From positions 62,001 to 126,000 of the forward strand of contig NZ_JALPQG010000001.1 in assembly GCF_023195695.1 (NCBI RefSeq): a stretch of DNA of 64,000 nucleotides. The letters are read 5' to 3'. The notes below the pieces were generated by a model. The model searched no databases and was not told where the DNA came from. It saw only the letters and a list, made by a program, of their open reading frames with translations. Below are positions 48,010-56,660 of the stretch, piece after piece; position 1 is the stretch's first letter, and each line of letters starts with the position of its first letter. This DNA is from Aliiroseovarius sp. S1339 (GTDB lineage: Bacteria > Pseudomonadota > Alphaproteobacteria > Rhodobacterales > Rhodobacteraceae). The position numbers were made by a program, and so were the translations under genes.

Positions 48010-49311
48010 TTACGGTGCGCGCAACAGCGTGCACAGCGCATCCATATCTGGCAGCGAGCCGATAGCCTCAATCACCTGATCCGCCCTCGCCCCCAGAAGC
48101 GCACGGGACTTGGCTTCCAACTTCACGCGACGATCTGCAAGACTCATCGGCGCATTCAGATTGCCCTCGCGGTTCAATACGGCACCGTTTTGCAACGTAA
48201 CCTCAACCCGCGCGGCGGTTTCGGCGATGTTGTCGTCGGCCAGCACATGCACCCGTGACGCCAACGCCACCAAGGCCGGATCGCGCGCCACCTGATCCGA
48301 GAAACTGGCAAGTGCCGTGGTATCCACACCCGACAGCGCCATGGCGGCGCAATGTGCATATGAAAATTTGACCTCAAGCCCGGTTTTGGGGTGTGGAATA
48401 TTACACACGCTCAGCCAACGTGGATGGGTCCAAAGCTGTATCTCGGCCACATCCGCCGCCGCACAGTCGATATCAGACAGCGCTTCCAGCATCGCGTGAG
48501 TGCCGTGGCAACAGGCATGAAACTTGTGACTGATTGTCAGAATATCCCAATGGCGACCTAAGTCGTCGAAGGCGATCGCGTCTGCCTCGCCTGAATGGGT
48601 TGGGCCAAACCCTTGCGGGCCGTCGATCCCGTCGGGGGCAGATATGAACCCCGCCTTGGCGGCGCGCGCGACCTCGACCCCGGTTTGGGCGGCGAGACCG
48701 GCGTGATAGGGTTTGCCCATCGTGCCAAACTGGCTTTTCAACCCCGCGGCACGTGTGGCGCACAAGCCCAAAGCCTGCGTCAGCTGATCCGCGCTCAGCG
48801 CCAACAAACGCCCCGCAGCCAAGGTCGCACCGAATGCCCCGGCAGTCGCTGTCTGGTGGAACCCTGTTTGATAGTGATTGCGCCCCAGCCAACGCCCCAG
48901 CCGGATCGAGCCTTCGACGCCGACCAATGCAGCGTCCAGCATTTCCGATCCTGGTGCCCGGATCCATTCGGCAATCGCCAGCGCGGCGGGCACCGCCGCA
49001 ACCGACGGGTGGCCGATATGGGCGAAATGGGTATCGTCATAGTCCAACGCGTGCGAGGCCGTGCCGTTGACCATCGCCGCCGCGCGCACCGGAAGTTTGC
49101 GCGCACGACCCACGACGCTTGCCTGACTTCCGCCGCCATCATCGACCGCCATATCACAGATGATCCGCGCGACAGGCTCATCCGCACCTGCAATCGCGAC
49201 GGTTGCCCAATCCAGCAAAGACAGTGCCATCATCTCGCGCGCATCATGGGCTTGATCACCCATCACCGGAGCGACGCCGAAGCGCACCAGATTGTCCATC
49301 GCTTGACCCAT
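48010..49311 (-). CDS. MmgE/PrpD family protein
   Basis: The 433-residue protein belongs to the MmgE/PrpD family, whose best-known members are 2-methylcitrate dehydratases and cis-aconitate decarboxylases. It shows ALDYDDTHFAHIGHPSVAAVPAALAIAEW (in parts), GLCATRAAGLKSQFGTMGKPYHAGLAA and KFHACCHGTHAMLEAL, which hold the family's conserved Asp, His and Lys residues. No other methylcitrate genes are near, so the substrate is unknown. I chose the ATG at 49309-49311, with GGAAAGGGG before it; a TTG 21 bases earlier is possible. It is divergent from the CorC gene. Confidence 0.86.
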   Translation of the reverse strand: MGQAMDNLVRFGVAPVMGDQAHDAREMMALSLLDWATVAIAGADEPVARIICDMAVDDGGGSQASVVGRARKLPVRAAAMVNGTASHALDYDDTHFAHIGHPSVAAVPAALAIAEWIRAPGSEMLDAALVGVEGSIRLGRWLGRNHYQTGFHQTATAGAFGATLAAGRLLALSADQLTQALGLCATRAAGLKSQFGTMGKPYHAGLAAQTGVEVARAAKAGFISAPDGIDGPQGFGPTHSGEADAIAFDDLGRHWDILTISHKFHACCHGTHAMLEALSDIDCAAADVAEIQLWTHPRWLSVCNIPHPKTGLEVKFSYAHCAAMALSGVDTTALASFSDQVARDPALVALASRVHVLADDNIAETAARVEVTLQNGAVLNREGNLNAPMSLADRRVKLEAKSRALLGARADQVIEAIGSLPDMDALCTLLRAP

Positions 49312-49399
49312 CTGCGGCCCCTTTCCTGCCAATCCCTTGAAAGCATACGCGTAGCGCTACATAAGACTAACAGAAAAGCGAAAGGCAAACGGGATCATT

Positions 49400-50674
49400 A
49401 TGGACACAGGTTTTTGGATCAGCAGCGGGGCAATTGCGGCCCTTCTTGTGTTGTCTGCCTTCTTCTCGGGATCGGAAACGGCTTTGACGGCCGCGTCACG
49501 CGGTAAGTTGCGGTCGCGCGCAGACCGGGGCGACCGGGGATCAGAACGCGCGTTGAACATCACCGAGGATAACGAACGCCTGATCGGTTCGGTGCTTCTT
49601 GGCAACAACCTTGTGAATATCCTCGCAACCTCGCTTGCGACGGCGCTGTTTACCCGGCTGTTCGGCGACAGCGGTGTGGCGCTGGCGACCCTTGTCATGA
49701 CCCTGCTTGTCCTGATCTTCGCCGAGGTGCTGCCCAAAACCTATGCCATCACCATGCCCGAGGACGCAGCTGCAAAAGCATCTGGCCCGATATCCATCGT
49801 GATCCTTCTGTTTTCGCCGATAGTGGCGGCTGTGCGCGTCATCACGCGCGGGCTTCTTAGCCTGTTCGGCGTGAAAACCGACCCCGACAGCCACATTCTG
49901 GCCGTCCGCGAGGAAATCATGGGCGCAATCGCGCTGGGCCATTCCGAAGGGGCTGTAGAAAAGGAAGACCGTGACCGGTTGTTGGGTGCGCTGGATTTGG
50001 GCGACCGCGCGGTCGAAGAAATCATGCTTCACCGCAGCCAGATTGAAATGGTCGACGCCACCGCCCCCGCTCTTGAAATCCTTGAACAAATCCTGGCCTC
50101 ACACCACACCCGCTTGCCGGTGTTTCGCGATGAGCCCGAAAACATCATCGGTGTCATTCACGCCAAGGACCTGAGCCGCGCGATGTATTCCGCCCAGGCC
50201 GAAGGCAAACCGATCAAGGAATTTGACGTTCTTCAGGTGGCGACAAAGCCGTATTTCATCCCCGAAACCACCACGCTTGACGACCAGATGCGCCAGTTCC
50301 TAAGACGCCACACGCATTTTGCGCTGGTGGTCGATGAATACGGATCGCTGGAAGGCCTGATCACGCTTGAGGATATTCTGGAAGAAATTGTGGGCGAGAT
50401 TGTTGACGAGTTTGATGTCCAGACCGAACCGGAAATCAAACCGTCGCCGGATGGGCATTACCTCGTTGAAGGTGCCGCCACTATCCGCGACCTGAACCGC
50501 GCCAACGACTGGAACCTGCCGGATGACGAGGCGAACACGATCGCCGGTCTGGTCATCCACGAGGCGCAGATGATCCCCAACGAAGGTCAGGTCTTCTCGT
50601 TCCACGGGTTCCGGTTCGAGGTGCTGAAACGGGACGGCAACCGGGTTGCTTTGCTTAAAATCCGGCCATTATAG
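49400..50674 (+). CDS. HlyC/CorC family transporter (CNNM-type)
   Basis: The 424-residue protein has an N-terminal DUF21 membrane domain with about four spans (AFFSGSETALTAASRGKLR, NLVNILATSLATALFT), two CBS domains (about residues 210-330: MLHRSQIEMVDATAPALEI, HFALVVDEYGSLEGLITLEDILEEIVGEI, in parts) and a C-terminal CorC_HlyC domain. The family exports magnesium or cobalt in some bacteria; the ion here is not decided. A possible promoter, TTGAAA-N18-ATAAGA, lies at 49337-49366. The neighbouring genes give no hint of function. Confidence 0.9.
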   Translation: MDTGFWISSGAIAALLVLSAFFSGSETALTAASRGKLRSRADRGDRGSERALNITEDNERLIGSVLLGNNLVNILATSLATALFTRLFGDSGVALATLVMTLLVLIFAEVLPKTYAITMPEDAAAKASGPISIVILLFSPIVAAVRVITRGLLSLFGVKTDPDSHILAVREEIMGAIALGHSEGAVEKEDRDRLLGALDLGDRAVEEIMLHRSQIEMVDATAPALEILEQILASHHTRLPVFRDEPENIIGVIHAKDLSRAMYSAQAEGKPIKEFDVLQVATKPYFIPETTTLDDQMRQFLRRHTHFALVVDEYGSLEGLITLEDILEEIVGEIVDEFDVQTEPEIKPSPDGHYLVEGAATIRDLNRANDWNLPDDEANTIAGLVIHEAQMIPNEGQVFSFHGFRFEVLKRDGNRVALLKIRPL

Positions 50675-50760
50675 CGCACCCCCATTGCTGTATTTTCACT
50701 TGAACTTGCTGTCGTGATCGCGGCTAGTTGGTGGCAATGTAACTGAGATCGGAGCCTTAG

Positions 50761-51129
50761 ATGAAACAGTGGACCACCTCACCGCTCAATATTGCCGTCG
50801 CGCTTTGCACGCTTTTGACGAGCGCGTCTTTTGCTGTGGCCCAAAGCGACCCGAATGACCCGCTGTATCAGGCGCTGGCCGGCAAATCCTTCGTTGGCAA
50901 AACCGGGCTGGCCATCACATTGGAACCCGATGGCTCCATCAGTGGTGGCAATGACACGCTGCAATTTGGCGGCACCTGGACGGTTGAGGACGGCAAATAC
51001 TGCCGCACTCTGACCGAACCAACTCCCGAGCCGATGCGGTCAAGCGGGTGTCTGGATGTTCTGATCGAAGGCGATCAGGCGACCCTGACCAGCGCGGACG
51101 GCACCACGCGGACTTATACGTTGCAATAA
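50761..51129 (+). CDS. Small secreted protein of unknown function
   Basis: I do not recognise this protein. The 122 residues start with a signal peptide (MKQWTTSPLNIAVALCTLLTSASFAVAQ) and continue as a small beta-rich domain with LAGKSFVGKTGLAITLEPDGSI, GGTWTVEDGKYCRTL and RSSGCLDVLIEGDQATLTSADG (in parts). Two cysteines (YCRTL, SGCLD), about 18 residues apart, could form a disulfide. It has no close partner; the HerA-like gene is convergent 14 bases after it. It may be a periplasmic binding or inhibitor-like protein, but this is a guess. Confidence 0.72.
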   Translation: MKQWTTSPLNIAVALCTLLTSASFAVAQSDPNDPLYQALAGKSFVGKTGLAITLEPDGSISGGNDTLQFGGTWTVEDGKYCRTLTEPTPEPMRSSGCLDVLIEGDQATLTSADGTTRTYTLQ

Positions 51130-51143
51130 GGGCGACGGGTTGC

Positions 51144-52697
51144 TTAGCGTCCCTTGAACAATGACCCGAAGATGCCGCGCACGATACGTCTGCCGGTTGT
51201 GCCCTTTAGCTCTTTGATCACCACATTAACGACCGCTTCGCTGAACCCTTCGTCCGATTTTCGCGACCGCCGGCGTGAATTTGGCTTGTCAGCTTCGGCG
51301 CCGGTGTATCGCCGCCCGGTGTTGAACTCGCGCAAGGTCAAGGTTTCTTCCGCCTCGGTTTCGCGACGCTCTGCCTCTTCTGCTTCTTTCGCGGCGTCAG
51401 TAGCCCGTTTGGTCAGCACCTCATAGGCGCTTTCGCGATCTTGCAGCGTCTCGTATTTTCCGGCGATTGGCGAGGCATCAATCAGCGCCTTCCGCTCGCC
51501 CGCCTCAATTGGGCCGAGTTGCGAGCTTGGCGGGCGGATCAAGGTGCGTTCCACCACGCCCGGCGCACCCTTGGCTTCCAGAAACGACGTCACAGCTTCG
51601 CCCACGCCGACCTCGCGGATGGCATCTTCGGTCGAAAAGCGCGGGTTGTCGCGATAGGTTTCGGCGGCCTGTTTCAGTTCCTTGCGGTCGCGACCGGTAA
51701 AGGCGCGCAGCGCATGCTGGACGCGATTGCCAAGCTGGCCAAGAATATCTTCGGGCACGTCGGCGGGGTTTTGGGTAATGAAATAAATGCCCACGCCTTT
51801 GGAGCGGATCAGGCGCGCGACCTGTTCGACCTTGTCCACCAGCGCTTTGGGGGCGTCGTCAAACAGCAAGTGTGCCTCGTCAAAGAAGAACACCAGCTTG
51901 GGTTTTTCGGGGTCACCGACCTCGGGCAGTTCCTCAAATAGTTCGGACAGCAGCCACAACAGGAACGTGGCATAAAGGCGCGGTGCACCCATCAGCTTGT
52001 CAGATGCGAGGATCGAGATGCGGCCACGCCCGTCTATGTCGGTGCGGATGATATCAGCCAGATCCAGCGCAGGTTCGCCAAACAGCTTATAGCCGCCCTG
52101 ATTTTCCAGCACCAACAGCGCGCGTTGAATGGCACCAACCGACGTGGTGGATACGTTGCCATAGCGCAGCGACAACTCTTTCGCGTTTTCACCCACCCAG
52201 ACCAACAAGGCTTGCAGGTCTTTCAGGTCCAGCAGCGGCAGGCCCTGTTCGTCAGACACGCGGAACGCGATGTTCAACACGCCTTCCTGTGCGTCCGTCA
52301 ATTCCAACAGGCGCGACAGCAGAAGCGGCCCCATTTCGGTCACGGTGGTGCGGATCGGGTGGCCCTGTTCGCCGAACAGATCCCAGAAGGTGACCGGGAA
52401 CGCCTCATAGGTGTAATCGTCAAACCCGATCTTCTCAGCACGACTGGTGAAAGCGTCGTGCAGTTTGAACCCGGCAGACCCCGCCTTGGCCAGGCCGGAC
52501 AGGTCGCCTTTTACATCCGACATGAAAACCGGCACACCTTGGGCGGCAAAACTTTCGGCCATGATCTGCAACGTGACGGTTTTACCTGTGCCAGTCGCCC
52601 CGGCAACCAATCCGTGTCGGTTGGCATATTTCATCAAAAGCCCTTGTTTGGTGCGATAATCTTCGCCACCGCCACCCATAAAAATCGCACCGTCCAT
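51144..52697 (-). CDS. HerA-like ATPase (DUF853 family)
   Basis: The 517-residue protein has a Walker A in GLVAGATGTGKTVTLQIMAESFAAQGVPVF (in parts) and Walker B-like KLVFFFDEAHLLFDDA, with GVGIYFITQNPADVPEDILGQLGNRVQHALRAFT (in parts) as the sensor region: the HerA/FtsK-type ATPase fold of DUF853, sometimes called YjgR. The C-terminus is charged and low in complexity. Function is unproven; relatives pump or unwind DNA. An excellent ribosome site (GGAGG) precedes the ATG at 52697. It is convergent with the small secreted protein gene. Confidence 0.9.
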   Translation of the reverse strand: MDGAIFMGGGGEDYRTKQGLLMKYANRHGLVAGATGTGKTVTLQIMAESFAAQGVPVFMSDVKGDLSGLAKAGSAGFKLHDAFTSRAEKIGFDDYTYEAFPVTFWDLFGEQGHPIRTTVTEMGPLLLSRLLELTDAQEGVLNIAFRVSDEQGLPLLDLKDLQALLVWVGENAKELSLRYGNVSTTSVGAIQRALLVLENQGGYKLFGEPALDLADIIRTDIDGRGRISILASDKLMGAPRLYATFLLWLLSELFEELPEVGDPEKPKLVFFFDEAHLLFDDAPKALVDKVEQVARLIRSKGVGIYFITQNPADVPEDILGQLGNRVQHALRAFTGRDRKELKQAAETYRDNPRFSTEDAIREVGVGEAVTSFLEAKGAPGVVERTLIRPPSSQLGPIEAGERKALIDASPIAGKYETLQDRESAYEVLTKRATDAAKEAEEAERRETEAEETLTLREFNTGRRYTGAEADKPNSRRRSRKSDEGFSEAVVNVVIKELKGTTGRRIVRGIFGSLFKGR

Positions 52698-52778
52698 CTA
52701 CGCGCCTCCAAGGCTAAAAAACCACTTGTCTAGAACAATACAAAGTTAACCAATTTGTGCCAGAGTGGATTCATCCCT

Positions 52779-52850
52779 GGTGACCTTGGGTCATCGGGGT
52801 TGACATCCTCCCTGTCAGACTGGCCTCGCCTTCGGGCGGGGCATTTTTCT
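52779..52850 (+). ncRNA. Putative CcsR/cuckoo-like small RNA with anti-SD loop
   Basis: No reading frame lies here. Three hairpins follow on the plus strand. First, GGTGACC (52779-52785) pairs GGGTCATC-type arm (52789-52795) over TTG. Second, TGACA (52801-52805) pairs TGTCA (52813-52817) with a seven-base loop TCCTCCC. Third, GCCTCGCC (52823-52830) pairs GGCGGGGC (52835-52842) over TTCG, followed by a T-rich tail: a terminator. A loop of CUCCUCCC type next to a terminator is the form described for the CcsR/cuckoo RNAs of alphaproteobacteria. The CcsR core loop is one base longer; seven of its bases are matched. The 5' end and promoter are not clear, and there is no DUF1127 gene upstream as in other CcsR loci. 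Confidence 0.55.
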
Positions 52851-52942
52851 TAACACCGTCAACAAATTACAACGGACTACTCATGCGCCGGTGTCATTGC
52901 CAAAATCCGACATTTTGGGCCAGTTTCACGTCGCAAAAGGTC

Positions 52943-52971
52943 TTGACCCCTGCGACCAATTGACATAGTTT
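52943..52971 (+). promoter_or_regulatory. Sigma-70 promoter in the gap upstream of the IalB gene
   Basis: TTGACC (52943-52948), 17 bases, TAGTTT (52966-52971). Good -35, moderate -10. Start expected near 52978. Confidence 0.5.
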
Positions 52972-52977
52972 TGCCCC

Positions 52978-53041
52978 AATAGCCGGTCAGTCCGGCAGGG
53001 AGAGAAGATTTGAAAAGGGTCCGCTTGTCGGGCCCTTTTTG
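52978..53041 (+). ncRNA. Short terminated transcript: small RNA or attenuator leader
   Basis: From the promoter at 52943-52971 an approximately 63-base transcript would hold a hairpin GCCGG (52982-52986)/CCGGC (52992-52996), an unpaired purine-rich AGGGAGAG, and a strong terminator with 11-base arms 53013-53023 and 53029-53039 (one GU) plus T run. A ten-codon frame with TTG start (53010-53042), preceded by AGGGAGAG, overlaps the terminator. The unit is complete before the IalB gene 200 bases on. It may be an independent small RNA or an attenuated leader; the ten-codon frame is likely chance because it lies in the stem. Confidence 0.42.
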
Positions 53042-53239
53042 ATGTTTGTGCCTGTGACTTGCACCAATTCAATGCGGCCCGCCCATAGGAATACTTGGCG
53101 CGAAGCTCGGCGATCTCTTGCCCATAACCCGGCGTCTTATTGAACTTGCAAAGTCTTGCAGGGGTTTTGCACCTGACAGCCCAGCATGGGCATGTTATCC
53201 AATCGATCAATGAGACCCGATTAATTGTAAGGATCGAAA

Positions 53240-53911
53240 ATGAAGGCTGAGCTGATGAAAACGCTGCCACTGGCAGCTCTTTTGGCGCTGGCGACCCCGG
53301 CATTTGCACAGGACACCACCGAGGCCCCTGCCGCAGAAACTCCCGCCGAGGAAGCACCGGCGACAGAGGCACCTGCCGCAGAAACTCCCGCGCCCGCACA
53401 ACCCAATGTCGATCTGGGCGAGCCCGCGGGTGACGCACGTCAGGCTGGACAAACCTATATCGAAAAGGTTGTAGGCGATTGGGAACGCAAGTGTATCACC
53501 CTGCCCGATGGTCAGGGCGATGACCCCTGCCAGATGTATCAACTTCTGAAAGACGAAAAAGGCAATGCGGTTGCCGAAATCTCGCTTGGGCGTCTGCCCG
53601 ATGGCGGTCAGGCAGTGGCCGGTGCGACGGTTGTTGTGCCACTTGAAACGCTGCTGACCCAGCAATTGACCATCGCGGTCGATGGCGGTCAGGGCAAACG
53701 TTACCCGTTCCGTTTCTGCGCGCAGCCCGGATGTGTTGCCAATATTGGCTTCACCCAAAGCGAAATCGATGGCTTCAAACGCGGCGCTAAAGCCACGGTT
53801 ACCATCGTGCCCGCTGCGGCCCCCGATCAGAAAGTCAACTTGTCCATGTCGCTGAAAGGTTTCACAGGCGGATATGACGAGCTGATCGTTCCAACGCAGC
53901 CACAGCAGTAA
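53240..53911 (+). CDS. Invasion-associated locus B (IalB) family protein
   Basis: The 223-residue protein has a signal peptide (MKAELMKTLPLAALLALATPAFAQ), a low-complexity Ala/Pro/Glu linker (about residues 25-60) and an IalB domain with VGDWERKC, CQMYQLLKDEKGNAVAEISL, YPFRFCAQPGCVANIGFT and a late FTGGYDEL. IalB proteins are periplasmic proteins of unclear function, named from Bartonella. The linker is encoded by a near-perfect 26-base direct repeat (53321-53346 and 53366-53391, one mismatch), so its length may vary between strains. AAGGA precedes the start. A bidirectional terminator follows. Confidence 0.9.
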   Translation: MKAELMKTLPLAALLALATPAFAQDTTEAPAAETPAEEAPATEAPAAETPAPAQPNVDLGEPAGDARQAGQTYIEKVVGDWERKCITLPDGQGDDPCQMYQLLKDEKGNAVAEISLGRLPDGGQAVAGATVVVPLETLLTQQLTIAVDGGQGKRYPFRFCAQPGCVANIGFTQSEIDGFKRGAKATVTIVPAAAPDQKVNLSMSLKGFTGGYDELIVPTQPQQ

Positions 53912-53932
53912 ACGCTTAGTCAAATAATCAGA

Positions 53933-53961
53933 AACGCCGCCTCACTGGGCGGCGTTTTTCG
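53933..53961. terminator. Bidirectional terminator between IalB and KAS genes
   Basis: Arms AACGCCGCC (53933-53941) and GGCGGCGTT (53948-53956) with six-base loop TCACTG. T runs flank both sides, so it can stop transcription from both the IalB gene and the ketoacyl synthase operon. Confidence 0.85.
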
Positions 53962-53980
53962 TTTAAGACTGTGACGATGA

Positions 53981-55201
53981 TCAGGCGGCACGCAACGCCA
54001 GAACCGCATTCAACCCGCCAAAGGCAAAGGCGTTTGACAACACAGCGTTGACCTTCACATCGCGCGCCACGTTGGGCACCACATCCAGCGCGCATTCAGG
54101 GTCGGGTTCTTCATAACCGATTGTGGGCGCGATCACGCCTTCGCGCAGCGCCATGATACAGGCCAGCAGTTCAACCGCGCCGGTGCCTCCAATCAAATGC
54201 CCGTGCATCGACTTGGTGGACGAGATCATCAGATCATCCGCGTGATGGCCGAAGGCATCCGCAACCGCCGCACATTCAGTTTTATCATTGGCTGTCGTTC
54301 CGGTGCCGTGGGCGTTAACATAGGCCACGTCCTCCGGGTTCAGCCGCGCATCCTGCATCGCCCCGGCAATCGCACGCGACGCGCCTTGTTTGGACGGCAT
54401 CACGATGTCAGCGGCGTCCGAGGTCATCGAAAACCCCACCACCTCGGCCAGAATGTCGGCGCCGCGCGTGCGGGCACGCTCGTAATCCTCAAACACAAAG
54501 ACAGCCGCACCTTCACCCTGAACCATGCCATTTCGGTTGGCCGAAAACGGGCGGCAGGCGTCTTTGGACATAACGCGCAGACCTTCCCACGCCTTGATGC
54601 CGCCAAAACACAACATCGCCTCGGAGCCACCAGTGATCATCACATCCGCCATACCTGTGCGGATCATCTGCATCGCCTGCCCCATCGCGTGGTTCGAACT
54701 GGCACAAGCCGAGGCCACCGTGAAGCTTGGCCCCTTCAGGTTCCATTCCATCGACACATGGCTGGCGGCGGCGTTGTTCATCAGCTTGGGCACGACAAAC
54801 GGATGAACGCGGTTCTTCCCGTCCGCATAGACCGAGCGGTAGTTTTCATCCAGCGTGTTCATCCCGCCACCCGAGGTGCCAAGGATCACGCCCGAGCGTG
54901 TCGCAAGCTCGCCCGAAAAGCTCAGCCCAGACTGGCCGATAGCCTCGCGGGCAGCCAGCAATGTGAACTGGGTGAACCGATCATACAGCGCGATTTGCTG
55001 GCGGTTAAAGCTGTCTTCGGGCTCGTAGCCCTTGATCTGCGCGCCAATGCGGATCGACAGACGTTCGACGTCCTGAAATTCAAGATCCCCGATGCCGCAG
55101 CGACCATCGCGCATTGCCTGCAATGTCTCGGCGACATTGCGGCCAAGCGCGTTGATCGTGCCCTGACCGGTGATAACAACGCGTCGCATGTGATGTGTCA
55201 C
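53981..55201 (-). CDS. Beta-ketoacyl-ACP synthase, FabF-like
   Basis: A 406-residue condensing enzyme of the KAS II type. The catalytic cysteine is in ASACASSNHA (Cys166), the histidines are in NAHGTGT (about 302) and KSMHGHLIGGTG (about 337), and the lysine is in that last motif. It extends an acyl chain on ACP with malonyl-ACP. Because an acyl carrier protein gene lies three bases upstream and an LpxD-type gene before that, it probably makes a special acyl chain for the envelope. Sequence alone does not tell chain length or whether it is the main FabF. Confidence 0.92.
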   Translation of the reverse strand: MTHHMRRVVITGQGTINALGRNVAETLQAMRDGRCGIGDLEFQDVERLSIRIGAQIKGYEPEDSFNRQQIALYDRFTQFTLLAAREAIGQSGLSFSGELATRSGVILGTSGGGMNTLDENYRSVYADGKNRVHPFVVPKLMNNAAASHVSMEWNLKGPSFTVASACASSNHAMGQAMQMIRTGMADVMITGGSEAMLCFGGIKAWEGLRVMSKDACRPFSANRNGMVQGEGAAVFVFEDYERARTRGADILAEVVGFSMTSDAADIVMPSKQGASRAIAGAMQDARLNPEDVAYVNAHGTGTTANDKTECAAVADAFGHHADDLMISSTKSMHGHLIGGTGAVELLACIMALREGVIAPTIGYEEPDPECALDVVPNVARDVKVNAVLSNAFAFGGLNAVLALRAA

Positions 55202-55203
55202 CT

Positions 55204-55470
55204 TCAGGCTGCCTGCGTGGCGACCAGCCCCGTTACTGCCTCAATGATCGCCTTGACCGAAGAGATGTCAAAATCCCCTTCGGTCGGGTCATTGGCATTG
55301 AAAGGCACTGACACATCAAAAGCTTCTTCGATCGCGAAGATGCTTTCCACAAGACCAAGGCTGTCGATGCCAAGATCTTCAAGCGACTGATCCATCGAGA
55401 CGTCGCCCGGCTCTAACATGGCCTGTTCCGCCAGAATCGCGATCACGCGATCTTTGATACTGTCCGACAT
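55204..55470 (-). CDS. Acyl carrier protein, specialised
   Basis: The 88-residue protein has the phosphopantetheine site DLGIDSLGLVE (Ser37). It differs from the housekeeping AcpP in its longer loop after helix II and a Thr/Ala-rich C-terminus (DFDISSVKAIIEAVTGLVATQAA), so it is not the general AcpP but a dedicated one, comparable with AcpXL-type carriers of lipid A chains. It lies between an LpxD-type gene and a ketoacyl synthase gene (three-base gap), which supports a dedicated pathway. Confidence 0.9.
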   Translation of the reverse strand: MSDSIKDRVIAILAEQAMLEPGDVSMDQSLEDLGIDSLGLVESIFAIEEAFDVSVPFNANDPTEGDFDISSVKAIIEAVTGLVATQAA

Positions 55471-55498
55471 GGCGTTCCCTTTCGCGTTGCGCGGATAT

Positions 55499-56605
55499 CT
55501 AGTCCTTGTCTACGAGTTTTGAAACAGTTTTTTGAAGCTCGCGCAAAGTCTGGGCCAGACGCGGCAGGCGACGCAATTCGCGTCGGATTGCCATCTCGGT
55601 TTCGATCTTTACGGCAGGGCTTCCCAAAACCGCGCGCCCAGCAGGCACGTTTGTGTAAATATTGGTGCCACCGCCCGCAATTACATCATCGCCGATGAAG
55701 ATATTGTCACTGACGCCCACCTTGCCACCCAACACGACACGGTTGCCGATCCGGGCGGACCCGGACACGCCGACATTGCCACACAACATGACATCTTCGC
55801 CGACATCTGCGTTGTGACCCACTTGAACCTGACAGTCGATCTTAGTGCCACGTCCGATGCGTGTGGCGCGGATCGTGCCGCGATCAATGGTCGAGCTTGC
55901 ACCCAGTTCAACATCGTCGCCGATCTCGACCCCACCCAGCGAATGCACGCGCGCCCAATGGTGGCTGCCAACGACGAACGCAGCTTTGTCGCCCTCGGCC
56001 ATACCGCCGCGCAGGCTTTCCACCGCACTTTCCTTGTCCAGCGTCACGAACGAGAAACCATCCCCCCCAACGACCGAATTTGGCTGGCCGATATAGCGGT
56101 CCCCGATCTTGCACAGATGCTCAATGCGCGCGCCCGAATGCAGTACCAGATCATCACCGATAACAGTGCCATAGCCGATTGAGGCATGCGGCGCGACCTG
56201 CGCGCGCGCGCCCACGGTGACATTCGCGCCGATCACTGCCAGCGGACCGATGCGAGCGCCTTCGCCGATTGTGGCGGTGTCGTCGACAACAGCAGTCGGG
56301 TGAATCCCTTCGCCAATACCAAGGCCGGGATCAAGCGCGCGGGTCAACAGTGGCATGGCCGCCTTGCCCCGGTTCAAACAGATTGCGCCTTCCAGCCCCA
56401 GCGCCTCCCAGTCGGCCCCGTCCCAGAGCAACGCCGCGCGCGCGCGGCCCTTGGTGATGCCATCGGCATATTTCGGGTCCATCGCCAGCGCAAGCTGGTC
56501 CGGCCCGGCATCAGATGGCTCGGCCGCGCCGATCAGGGCGATATCACCATTGCCCAGCACCTTGGTGCCCAGCGAGGCGGCGATTTGCGAAAGAGTGAAC
56601 TGCAT
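55499..56605 (-). CDS. lpxD: UDP-3-O-(3-hydroxyacyl)glucosamine N-acyltransferase
   Basis: LpxD adds the amide-linked 3-hydroxyacyl chain in lipid A synthesis. The 368-residue protein has the N-terminal UDP-binding domain (LALAMDPKYADGI) and a left-handed helix of hexapeptide repeats; QVGHNADVGEDVMLCGNVGVSGSARIGN contains the catalytic histidine. I chose the ATG at 56603-56605 with AAGGAGG before it. The canonical lpx operon partners (bamA, fabZ, lpxA, lpxB) are absent here; instead an acyl carrier protein and ketoacyl synthase follow, which hints at a second, dedicated acylation site or a relocated lpxD. Confidence 0.9.
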   Translation of the reverse strand: MQFTLSQIAASLGTKVLGNGDIALIGAAEPSDAGPDQLALAMDPKYADGITKGRARAALLWDGADWEALGLEGAICLNRGKAAMPLLTRALDPGLGIGEGIHPTAVVDDTATIGEGARIGPLAVIGANVTVGARAQVAPHASIGYGTVIGDDLVLHSGARIEHLCKIGDRYIGQPNSVVGGDGFSFVTLDKESAVESLRGGMAEGDKAAFVVGSHHWARVHSLGGVEIGDDVELGASSTIDRGTIRATRIGRGTKIDCQVQVGHNADVGEDVMLCGNVGVSGSARIGNRVVLGGKVGVSDNIFIGDDVIAGGGTNIYTNVPAGRAVLGSPAVKIETEMAIRRELRRLPRLAQTLRELQKTVSKLVDKD

Positions 56606-56660
56606 CTGACCTCCTTGTCCCGGTGTTGGGCGCAATGACCCGCCACCTTTGACGAAGGAT

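Noticed and set aside
53010-53042. The ten-codon TTG frame as a real peptide gene
   Set aside because: It overlaps the terminator stem and has no distinctive codons; reported only as part of the RNA unit.
54197-55390. A 397-codon open frame antisense to the ketoacyl synthase gene
   Set aside because: It lies wholly opposite a well-supported gene, has no ribosome site or family similarity, and such shadow frames are common in GC-rich coding sequence.
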